A stretch of 64,000 nucleotides of DNA from Corticium candelabrum (lineage: Eukaryota > Porifera > Homoscleromorpha > Homosclerophorida > Plakinidae): positions 2,670,666-2,734,665 of the forward strand of contig NC_085092.1 in assembly GCF_963422355.1 (NCBI RefSeq), in the 5' to 3' direction. Shown here piece after piece: positions 43,171 through 54,063 of the stretch (the first letter of the stretch is position 1; the number at the start of each line of letters is the position of its first letter). The notes under the pieces are model-generated. The model searched no databases, was not told the DNA's origin, and saw nothing but the letters and a program-made list of their open reading frames with translations. A program made the translations under genes and the position numbers.

Positions 43171-44550
43171 GAACCGTTAGAATTTCATGGTATGATCGAG
43201 ACCTTGTCAATTGCTCAAAGGCCACGCCTACTGAGGTTTGGGAGTGCAGGGCTCAAGCATGCGGACCTAGATTGTACGACGCTGGTGAGACTATGTAAGG
43301 TTATGCGAGGTTATTGGCATCATAGGACGCAAACTAAACGTGTACATTTTTGCTCATAAAATTGGTTTTCTTACGTTACGTGATTTGTGCTTAATAGCAC
43401 ATGCAGCCAGTGCGTACTGCCCTTGTCAGTGTAGAAAAGACAAAGGCATCTCACTGCATCACGTTGATAAATAATTGATCATCTCATCTCATCTCGTCTC
43501 ATCTGACGATCGAAAAGGATAATCTTTATTCTAATAGCACTTGAAGAAGCACTCAAACTAATGCAGGAATGTTCTTGTCTCTGGAGAATACATCGGGCAG
43601 TGTCTTTGGATTTAGATCAGTGAACACGCGCACGTTGTGAGCAGCAACCACGCACTAATTCATGGACAGCTCAGTGGTCCATGCATGTGGAGGTTGAACG
43701 GCTGAAGCTGAATAGATTACCAAAATGTCAAACATCGTAGTCGTAGAACGACGTTGCGATTACTCTGTATAATAGACTGCGTTCCAGAACTAGAGCGACT
43801 GTAGAATGTGACTATTGACAAGAGCGTTTGCGTGCTGGCATGCTCTTCCAGCCGATACTGGTATCAATCGAAAGGTCTCTGGTATCATCGAAAGCTCTCT
43901 ACCTGCCGGATCTCATTATACGAGCCGTTTGGCTGCAAAGGCTAAATGTACGTCAATTATATAGCCAATTTACTAAGTTAGTTTTGGAGAAAGGCGAGAT
44001 CAGGGCTAAGAGTAAGTGCGTATACCTTGCATGAATAGCAGGAGCTGCTACTGTAACAGTTACTGAACACAGGAACGGCTATATTAGTTTTAGTGATATA
44101 AACATGAGCTGTTGATCGTGTATAAATTAAATGCCGAAGCTACAGCTCTCTCTTTCGTCGCAGCTTTCAATGTCAGACAGAGAATCTTCTGATCAATACA
44201 GCCGATAGCCGAAACCAAGCTTATTACAACTATCTACTTTACAATGTCGTTTAGCAGACCACCTAAATCCTATAATGACCCTAATTCAATTGCAAGATTT
44301 ACGAATTGCGCACTGGCTATCTTTCGATCGACTGTTATGTTTACCAGACTTGGTTTACACAGGCGAATGACGTTTTCTATCGTAAAGCGGTCAATTGCTG
44401 TGTACTTTGACTTGTGCCCATACTAACTCTACTGGATTGCAAGGTACAGTCTCTCGAAAGCCCAAGCAATACCATATTATTAATTGCATCTTGAAGCAAC
44501 CAATTTCAAGCCAGCCGCGATCCTTTTTTAGATCTGTTAGGCTAGTTCCC
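43171..44550. repeat. Host duplicated segment, right copy, remaining part
   Basis: Counterpart of 1600-2100 and then of 9600-10147. CATCTCATCTCATCTCGTCTC at 43480 is a short repeat shared with 1895. At 44536 GGCTAGTTCCCAATGGG is the uninterrupted equivalent of the Ty3 element B insertion point. No gene. Confidence 0.65.
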
Positions 44551-47500
44551 AATGGGTCATTGGCTAGATAAGCTGTGAAAACGCAGATCTTAGTTGTCTG
44601 TGACAACATGCCATCCGTTGTCACAAGCCCTAGACCGCACCCTTAAAATGGTACAATCTTTTTGTCCTAAATCTAGTTCCCCTTAGTTAGAGTCAATATT
44701 TTAGATCTTTCAGATGTAGCAATTCAATTAAGCTACGGGTGTAATCTTTCTCTATAGGCAAGTAAGATCCTTGAGTTAATTAATTGCTATTACCCACATA
44801 GTTGATCATGTTTTTAGCAGAAGAATATTTACAATATGTCGAGCTATCTTCAATAGTTGATGGTATTTATCATTTTCCTGAGAAGAAGTAGATAGAAAGG
44901 CTCCTTGTCTCACAATAATTATGAAAGACGTCACGTCATACAACATGAACGAATTCTTGGCAGATAGATGTCGCTGTAATCATGTCTACAACATGTATGT
45001 CTAGCACAGCCTTCCTTTTTATTGGTTCTACTTCGCCGTAGTAAGTAGCAGCACTGACTAGAGGGCAGTACACGCTTATTTGAAACAGTACTCGGCACTG
45101 GGGTCTATATAAACACAAGGGTGGAATGATTTCGGTAAGCGTGGACTGGCTATTACAAATTTTATGCCTAAACAATAGGCCTGACCCATGCATAGACATG
45201 CATCTCTATGGTGGGTGACGCTGAGATCCTATTTCTTATCACGCAGCTGTTGTAGACGAATGTTTTGTTTGATAGCCTTGAAATTAGGAAAACATGGTAC
45301 TGCTAGAGAAAATGATAGTACATTTACCAAGCTATTGAAACATTTGGCTATTGACGAAATAGTAGGTGGCTAGTCCAACTAACCCATTCCATCAGTGACT
45401 GTCACAAGGTTTATCTCCTATACACTTCTCAACCACACGCTTCTTTCAAAATTCTAGACGACCAGCAGAAGATAGCTGGAATCTGAGATCTCGGCTTTTT
45501 CTCAGTCGTTAATTAGGTGTCCAATAACTGGGTTTACCTGCCAACTTATGATCTGGTCTGCAAATGGTGGCAACAGCCTGTCCGTGGGTAATATGCTGAC
45601 AAGAGAGATTAGAGTGTTTTGGAAATGCATGATATGTTCATACATAATCTAAGGAAACTGTATGAATAGTATTAGTAGTGTAGCGTATTATCTCAAAAGA
45701 ATAGTAGCTTGCTTCTAGCTAAACTGCTGTGGCTTTGTGCTCAAGAATATTGTCCGATAATATAGCTGAACGGCATGCATGCTACCCAACATATAGAGTT
45801 CCCACATACTGTATAACGTCTGATAGAAACTGAATGCCATGTGCTAGTAACATGGGATTATTCCTTATGAGATTTGAAAAGTAATCTATGAAGAAACGGT
45901 GCATGTAATCTAATAGATTTTTATACTCATATTGAGTACTGATTGAGACTGTGGATTTAGTGCAGTATTTTTAGAAAACGAATCGCTCGGACTGTCGATC
46001 TGCGAACTGTCTATAGAACAAACACCCGATTGGTGTGGACTAGTTAAATGTATACTGTGCATGGGTTGATTGAGTTTCGACGGTTACATGTCTTAAAGTT
46101 TAAGAAACAATCGAATCGTTGTTTGACATGAGCAAAATATATGATCCAGATAGTCTGTAAGCAAATGTGGCGAGCAACAGACAGTTTATTGTTCTTATGA
46201 TAATTTGGGCTATCTGCATGACTGAATTGGCACCTGCTTTGTATAGACGTAGAGCTGAAATAGTTTCAAACATTTGGGGCAATTGTCTGCTGTACCGCGC
46301 CATCTTACATCAGATGATTGGGAGCTTTCAAGGCAATGTTCTCACTTTGATCTCTAATTAGTTGCGCAAGTGTGAAGCTTCCCGTTGGCGGTTCTAACAG
46401 CTTTAAACAATAGGAACCTATAATCTAATTATCTACCTTTTTAAAAGGATGATATTCCAGTGCAGTTGATCAAAACACTACTCATGATAAAAGCTAACTC
46501 AATTTGGTAATGTTGGAGGAGCTGCATTCGACAAAATCGATCAAACTACGATTTTGTGTCTGTGAGACAAATAGGTCGATTTTTTACACTAACAAATCAA
46601 ATTTATTCTGTTCTAAAATTACGGTTATGGGGTTGATCTAGAGCTACTTTAGTTTTCTAGTTAACTCGCTTCAATGAAATTGCCAGCAAATCAAAGTTAT
46701 GCCGATGCAAAATAGTGGCACCCAGAATGATATAAAATTACAAACACAATCCAAAATATGTTCTTTCTGTTTGCTCAAGAAGAAGAGAGATGCTACCACA
46801 TTTATGCAAAACACATCAGAATTCTAGCTACTGCCTTACATGTGATCGCTGCACATTTCCTTGTCTACCAGACTTCCAATTTTGATTGATTTGTGCCATC
46901 TTTATGTTCCATAGAATCTGCCAAAATCGAGAAAATTGACGTCTGGAAGTATTCTCGAGGTAGACAAACCCTTATTACATTTGACTGCATTACATTGGTT
47001 ATGAGCTGCGCTTAATTTCTGCTCTGATGACAGAAAACTGTAACAACAATGATAAACCAACAACATACGAGAATAAGAATTTGATAATGCCCAAAATTGG
47101 CTGCGAAAATATTTAGTCCAGAGAGCACTCTTGACAGGTGGTGTATACACTTACTTTGTGCTTCTTTGACGATGGCACTTGTCCTTTTTTGAATTGGAAC
47201 TTGGCTAAGATTTGGTAACAGATGATTCACACCCTGTGACTCGATCAGATCTTGAATGACCCAGAGGTGGATCTATTCTTTAAATTGAAACTGACATTTC
47301 CGACTTTGAAAATCAAATTCAAGTACTAAAATTAAGTAATTATAGTGTACTAGGTATATAATAACAAGTAACTGTACAACAACTTGATGGCTATTGGCAG
47401 TTGCTTAGTAAAGCAGTAGTTTGATTGCAACTACAATACTGTACATGCATTGCGAATACTCTATCAGCAACGGGACTAATCTGTCATTTAGTAAATTGTT

Positions 47501-48854
47501 TGCCCTTGTAGTTGCAATGCTATGATGGTGGACAGCATTGTAAGCCATGCTGTGGCTGCTTAAAGTGCTGAGTGAACCATAAAGCAAGTTGTAATAGCAA
47601 TAGCTTGAGCAGTTGAATTCTTCTGGTATTGGATTTGACTATAGTTTGTGTAACAGTTTTGAGAAAAGATGTAATGATCTGTACAACTGCAGATGTGTTG
47701 TGCGGCTTGGATGGTCTTAATGATTCAATGAAAATTTTAAGACTAATTCAATTTTGAGGCTAAAAGGTTGCGAAGCAACTCTATTATTTACTGCAAAGCT
47801 AGGCTCATGATAATAACACTTACACCCAGACAATAGAGTTAATCAAAACACATACATCATAAGATAAGTTGCAAGTTTAGCACACAAGAGTAGCATTCTT
47901 TGTACAAACAAACAACAGAAAGAAACAATTAGCAGAAGAGCACATCTCTATCTATACCTTGCAACTGGTGAGTGTTCGTCAATTTCAATTTTGCTCATGC
48001 ACTTCAAATTTTTGGTTTCTTGCGCTGTATGTATTGACTTCGTACACTGGAGAGATGTTAGTTTTTACATGATGTATCTATTACATTAACATTGTGTATG
48101 CTAATAAAACAATTAAGCTCTACACTTACTCCAAGGAATAGCGTCTCATACCTATTAGATGTTCCACCCTTCTTGCTGAGAAGGACACAGCAATTGACAC
48201 TCTGTTCTTAGCGATGCCTAAATTTGCTAATTCCTGTCTTGAACCAATTCAGAAAGATGACAAGCTGAAGAAATTAGATGCATTAATTGGCAAGTCATGG
48301 TCAGTGGGTCAGCATGCATGTTTTGATGACGCAATGTCAATGAGAGCATGATAACTGGCAACTGTACATACAACATGGTTGCCTATGTTACACTGTTGTA
48401 GCAGAGTTTCTAGTGATAAAGTAGTAAGAGATGCAATCAAAGCTTTTGGGGCAAATCAATATACTCCCCACTCATTCAAAAAGATCCGAAGCTTTTGAAA
48501 TTTTGGTGTCTATAGATGCAGTAGCATCTTCTTATACAAATACAATCCTTTTTGAGATTCAAGTGCAGTACGTTCTTTCCAAAGCCATGCAAAAGAAGAG
48601 GAAGAAAGTACGTAGACATACATAGACATTCTCAATGATTTATTGAAATAGATTTAGCTATTGAACAACCACAATGTAAAAAGGACAGTATGAAAGAGCA
48701 AGTTTCTTTAATTAATGAATATAGAAATTTTTAGGTTTTATGAGAGTTGATGCAGTCCCCATTGACTGCTATGTTTGTAGGTAGGATACAAACATTGCTT
48801 TACTCGGTTAAGTGATTATTCCATTTGATTCCCTCAAAAGACAAGGTCTTTAAA
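44551..48854. repeat. Host unit copy, non-coding
   Basis: No supported gene. It parallels the host unit at 14300-20000 and 24880-27060: ATGATCCAGATAGTCTGTAAG (46140, also 15928), GTGACAGCATTGTAAGCCATGCT-like (47530, also 25820) and ATGATAAACCAACAACATACGAG (47050, also 19790). All long frames are small and without motifs. Confidence 0.55.
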
Positions 48855-49790
48855 GAGGAAGTCCAACAAAAATGAACTTAATTCGTATGAGTAGATCTTA
48901 CGAAGACAAATCGATCGGTATAAGTTACTCCGTTATCTTCGCTTTTGTAAATGAGAACGAGCGATGTTTCTGTGATGTGCAACGCCCACGCGTCTGCGCT
49001 TTCTGGTGGATTAAGCTCCGCCCGCTGCGAACGAATCAATGCGTTTACGGATGACTGCTACGGATATATCGAGAATGACGAATGTGAAGGCCAAGATACT
49101 ATAAAGATCTGCCTTCTTGCCGTCAGTGGTTCCTCTCTAAAGTAAAATGATGTCGGTAGAGCTTTTTCTCCGCCAGACTTGCAAGCAGAATTCCTCAATA
49201 CCACGGCTTACCTAGAGAACGCGCTTGTGCTTGAGTATTTTTTTATCCTTGTTCTTTTAATATCCGAAGAGAAACGTACAGCGCGCCGTTTGGCGTGAGC
49301 TACAGAGGATAAGCCTATTTCTACATCCGGGATTTTAACCTTCTACCAATCAGCGGCAAAAGAAAGTGAGCAGACCGGAAGTGAAAATAGGAACTTTTCT
49401 CTTCGGATATTAAAAGAAAAAGGATAAACAAATATTTAAGCACAAGCGCGTTCTCTAGGTAAGCCATGGTATTGAGGAATTCTGCTTGCAAGTCTGGCGG
49501 GGAAACAGCTCTACCGACACCATTTTACTTTAGAGAGGAACCACTGACGGCAAGAAGGCAGATCTTCATAATATCTTCGCATTCACATTCGTCATTCTCG
49601 ATATATCCGTAGCAGTCACCCGTAAACGCATTTATTCTTTCTCAGTGGGCGGAGCTTAATCGACCATCATAGAAACAGCGCTCGTTCTCGTATATAAAAG
49701 CGAAGATAACGGAGTAAATTATATCGATCTATTTGTCTTCCTAAGATCTACTCATACAAGTTAAGTTCATGTTTGTTGGACTTCCCCTCT
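48855..49790. mobile_element. Fold-back element with long inverted arms
   Basis: Two arms of about 420 bp (48855-49274) and 396 bp (49395-49790) are near reverse complements, separated by about 120 bp. Ends read AGAGGAAGTCCAACAAA and, reversed, GAGGGGAAGTCCAACAAAC. TAA lies outside both ends (48852-48854; 49790-49792), fitting a 3-bp PIF/Harbinger-type duplication. The left arm has an extra roughly 25 bp near 48985. The parallel block at about 27140 has no such insertion. No transposase is encoded. A transcript through it would form a long hairpin. Confidence 0.8.
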
Positions 49791-50975
49791 AACAGTTTTC
49801 ATGCTGGCAAAAATATGAATATACAGTTGTCTGGTTTGAATTATTGTTTATTAATTAATTACGTAAAGACTAATATTCTGTCTGCACTAATTTACAACTG
49901 CTCAATCTGCTGCTACCACGTGGCTATTGTACCTAGGTCGCCGTAAAGTATGCAGTTGATTTAAACTGCAGCTATTGCTCAGTTGATACCCACTGGTTTG
50001 ATCATTTGTGTAGACACATACGTTTCAGTTGATAGGAAGTGGTCCCAGTTGGCAAGTCACGCAACGAACACCTATAGACATGCACTAGTATCTTTGCATC
50101 CAGTTGATGCTGCTTGTTGTGAGTAATGTCTTTATCGATGGCTTGAATACCGTTTTACTACTGTTGAGAGCATCTTCCTTATTCACGGCAATTGATCTTG
50201 TGTCTAGTCCCGTTTTGGTTCGATGTGACTACAACACCTGCGTGATTATCACACTTTCCTTCTGACGACTGATTTCTTGATAAGCAACAAGGCGCCAACA
50301 AAGTGACACCCCCTAGTGTCTTGTCCGTATTTCAAGGAAGTGGAACGAAACTACCTACCTACCTTGTGACAGGATCTACAGGGCGTTAGTTTGCATGTTT
50401 CCAAGTTGCAAGAAAACTCCTAAAAGGTGGATGGGTCTACTTTTGGAAATAAATGCAGGCAACACCTGCACTACATGTACTATCTACGCTTACTCTGTGT
50501 GTTGACTACGGCGCTAAAGCAGTCAACTCACAACAGAAACGACTATGAACGATAATTGGGCAGAGTAATGAATCGTTTATAGCTAAACAATAAAGAGATA
50601 CTAGAGTATAATGAAGTTAAGATCAATAAAACAGTCATAATTCTTTTGAACTAATAGGAAAGTTTTCGTTTTTGATATTAACTGGAAATCCCAATACGTT
50701 TCTGGATTTGGCAGTAATCGTAAATGTGCTTTGCAAGTAAATCCTATATAGTCAATATTTTTATGTGGAATATTGACGGAAGAAACTTAAAATAGATGCA
50801 CATGTGGCTATAAAGCTGCTCTAGATAATTGACTGGGTAGACTCTGATTGGCTCTTTCCAGTATATAGTTGAGTTTCTCCTATAAAAACAAGTTGAAAAG
50901 CGGGTATTTTATGAAAGAGCCGATATTTTCCACTGTCAGAAACGGAGATATCACAATACTTACAGGACAACCAAA
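49791..50975. repeat. Upstream part of the duplicated SOX block
   Basis: Matches 27190-28376: AAATATGAATATACAGTTGTC (49814), TCAATCTGCTGCTACCACGTG (49898), TGATTTCTTGATAAGCAACAAGGC (50268) and the CTGATTGGCTCTTT element (50844). The SINE-like unit is absent here. Confidence 0.75.
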
Positions 50976-52128
50976 ATGAAGCTTAGTGCAAAAGGGGCGC
51001 TTTTGTCTAGATTCAGAAGACAGCGGTCACGACAGTTCATTTACTCCCATAGATAATTAGACATTACGCAAAATGGCTGATATCGATCGAGCTAATGCTA
51101 CCGCAAAACGATCGAGGTTGTATACCGCTCATGCACCTTCCAATTTTAGCAAAGTGCGCAGGCGTATTTAGATGAACACTTTCATGATTTGGTCACTGGA
51201 ATTGAGGAGGAGACTTGGGCGCGAAAATACTGAGCTGCACACTGCTGAGGTGAGAAAAACGGAAACTGTGGAATTGTTTCCTCCAACGTATAAACAGAAA
51301 TATACGTCGATGAAGTGGAACAATAGAGCCTTGCTCATATTCAAAAGCATCTCGATCATAAGTCGATGCCTCGGCGACGATACAAACGGTCGGAAGAAGC
51401 AGCAGTAATCAGCTAGCCGTACGGAAAGAGATCCGGTTCCCGTAGTGGCTATATAGTTGTGCATGCAGCGCTCCCGTGGCAAAGATATTCAACTCAAACT
51501 ATAGAACTATGTTTGTCTTAATTGTAATGCCAAGCAGCTTTAAATACAATCAGTCTAAACAATGGCAATGGAAGCGTTTGGTGGGATGGTGTCGGAGAGG
51601 TTGGATCCAGCGACGTTAACCTCGTGCAAGAAGTATTGTTTTCACATTAACTCTTCTTCTATATTTAGATGTATACACTGCAAGATCAACAACCTGAGTA
51701 GATTATACCAAAGCCGAATTAACATTTAGCCTCTATGCATCCTGCGCAGTTGATCATGTGAGGATTGATTTGACATCATCCTTTGAGGCAGCTGTAACTC
51801 TTATCGCTTCTCTATCCGACGTAAACTTGTTGTCCTCAACCTTCCTTTCTTAGGCTTGAGTCAAGGTCAGGCTTCTTGCCCATTGCCAATGCCATTTCAT
51901 CAGGATCATGTGACCTACTCAACACTTCAGTGGTAGTTGAAACTTGTTCAGCTACCACGCATTCTTCTTGTTTTGAGGATCTGTTCATATCGAAGTTTAC
52001 AATGTTTGGAGATGCAGTATCTTGGTCTGTCATGCTTTCAACAGCGTAGCCTACTGATAAAATATTAGAACAGCTGCTTGAAGCTCCAATTAGCAATTTC
52101 ACAGTACATGCATGCGGTCAACAACTGG
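50976..52128 (+). pseudogene. Degraded duplicate of the SOX-like gene
   Basis: Aligned by eye with 28377-29651. It begins ATGAAGCTTAGTGCAAAAGG; stops appear where the intact gene has DNETLRRM (TAATTAGACATTACGCAAAA) and just before the HMG box (TATTTAGATGAACACTTTC). A 78-codon remnant (51172-51408) keeps MNTFMIWSLELRRRLGREN. Downstream, TTTGGTGGGATGGTGTCGGAG (51577) and AGGCAGCTGTAACTCTTATCG (51786) match the C-terminal part. The 18-bp repeat array is missing. It cannot encode a full protein. The copy includes flanking non-coding DNA on both sides, so it arose by segmental duplication, not retroposition. Confidence 0.9.
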
Positions 52129-52755
52129 CATGACTCTATTTTTCTCATCATTTATATGAAATCGATCTTGTACAACTTGCTAGGTTGATTTGATCCAAAT
52201 AGATGGTGGCAGTGTATATCTAGTAGATCAAACATTGGATAATGGTTTTTATTTGAACGCATTCGAGTACACATATCACAGTACACATTACAACAAATTT
52301 GTTACGGTCGATCTAGAGATCTCAACTGTGGACTGTTGCCACCGGGACGTCTGTAAAATAGACAATGCTATGGTGCCTATTTCGAACGTGTAATCTCTAC
52401 ACTGCTCTGCTTTTTAGACAGCACTCAATCTGGGCTCTTGCAGGGACGATCTGTTCTTTTAGGTCTTGCAGTGTATACTTTGCTAATTTGATTCTGTGCA
52501 GGCCTGCAAACACTGGTGAAGAAGCAGGCGTGAGTCATATTTGCTAGGTGATATGCTTGGTGCCTTGTCACCCTAACACATGAACAAAATGGCCAACATG
52601 AACGTTAGGTTACGCTACTTTATTCTCGCTTTGACAATGAACTAGCAATTATACTTCAGCAGCTTGCACTCTCCAATTCTTATGTCGCTGTTGGGCTAGA
52701 GAATTTGAGAAAATAGAACAGGCAGCTGAATTCACAACTCAGCTGAATTCTCCTT
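52129..52755. repeat. Downstream part of the duplicated SOX block
   Basis: Matches 29690-30790, with the TA site at 52545-52546 empty where the other copy carries a MITE. No gene. Confidence 0.7.
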
Positions 52756-53110
52756 CCAGGGAAATACATACATATACGCACACACACGCACGCACGCACG
52801 CCATTCGCATCCATCCATCCGTCCATCCACAGCTACTTATAGTATATCATCCATCCATCAATAAAATGACGACATCAATCATTGGAACTGCTTCTCAGGC
52901 GCGCTCTTGTTTCTAGTCGTTAGTGTGTTTACCTTTTAGTTTGCATTTCTTATAGTTTGTTCGTTCATTTCAAGTCAACTTAGAATCGTTGTTGCCCCTC
53001 TTTACTAATAGTGTCACTCATTTATCTGTTCAGTCTGAACGTTTTACCAGAAGTACCGTATGTATCTTCATCTATTACAACATGTAATCCATCCATTCAT
53101 CCATCCATCC
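52756..53110. repeat. Simple repeats: CA/CACG and ATCC-type arrays
   Basis: CACACACACGCACGCACGCA at 52778, CATCCATCCATCCGTCCATCC at 52809, a further CATCCATCCATC at 52850, and (ATCC) with one ATTC variant at 53087-53110 immediately before the truncated LINE. 52860-53080 between them is unremarkable AT-rich sequence. Confidence 0.85.
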
Positions 53111-54031
53111 AAGAAGAAGAACTATAGAACTGGCAGGAGAAAAGGAAGCATCGAGCTGGTTAACTGTCTTGCCGATCCAAAATCATGGATTTCATCTACC
53201 AAAGTGTGAATTTAGAGATGCCATTTGTTTAAGGTATGGGCTGTCACTGAAGGGCGTTTCCTCAAAGTGCTCATGCGGGTCAACATTCAATGTTGACCAT
53301 GCTATGATATGCCCCAAAGGAGGATTTCCAACTATCAGGCATAACGAAGTGAGGGACATCACTGCAGATTTGATTAGTGAAGTATGCTCGGATGTGGCCA
53401 TCGAACCGAGGCTAAACCCCCTCTCAGGTGAATGCCTACACAATCGTACTGCCAACAGGGACGAAGAGGCACGGCTGGATGTTTCGGCAAGAGGTGTATG
53501 GCGTCGTGGTGAACGCGTATTTTTCGATATTAAGGTGTTTTACCCCAACGCGCAAAGTTACCAGGAGATGACCTTACCCCAAATCTTTCGGAACCATGAA
53601 CTTGAGAAGCAGAGAGCCTATGGCGAGAGAGTCAGAGAGGTTGAAGAAAGTAGCTTCCTCCATTGGTGTTGTCGTCAACTGGAGGCATGGGAAGAGAAGC
53701 AAACACGTTCTACAAACGGCTAGCCAGTCTGATCTCAGACAAACAGGACACTTCCTACAGTCAAACAATGGCACTAATACGATGCAGACTGAGTTTTTCT
53801 CTACTACGATCTGCAATTCTTTGTGTTAGAGGGACGAGGTCATCGAAGCGCCATCCAGTACATCTTGACTGTGTTGACAGCATCGTCAGTGAGGCTCGCC
53901 TCATTGTCTAAGAACTCTTTTAGCACTAGTATATTGCATTATTGGTACAAACTATTGGATTGTATTCGATGTTGACTGTTAGACAACTAGCCTGTAATAG
54001 AGCAGCCATATGTTGAAAATATATGTATAGA
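53111..54031 (+). mobile_element. 5'-truncated copy of the endonuclease-type LINE
   Basis: From 53113 it matches 56798-57714 with only scattered differences, so it is a recent copy truncated at its 5' end. It keeps part of the restriction-like endonuclease domain (KCSCGSTFNVDHAMIC, ARLDVSARGVW, FFDIKVF) in a 184-codon frame at 53169-53723, then a one-base deletion (AGCTTCCTCC for AGCTTCACTCC, near 53656) shifts the frame. It is bounded by (ATCC)n at 53087-53110 and 54032-54063. It cannot move by itself. Confidence 0.9.
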
Positions 54032-54063
54032 ATCCATCCATCCATCCATCCATCCATCCATCC
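54032..54063 (+). repeat. (ATCC)8 between the two LINE copies
   Basis: Eight perfect ATCC units, 32 bp. It forms the 3' boundary of the truncated copy and the 5' boundary of the full-length one, as expected if both inserted into the same microsatellite. Confidence 0.95.

Noticed and set aside
48872..49145. Overlapping short frames in the left fold-back arm
   Set aside because: They have no motif and the inverted arm does not preserve them as coding; they are by-products of the repeat.
53192..53455. Minus-strand frames in the LINE copies (also 56874-57137)
   Set aside because: They are antisense to the endonuclease domain and carry no motif.
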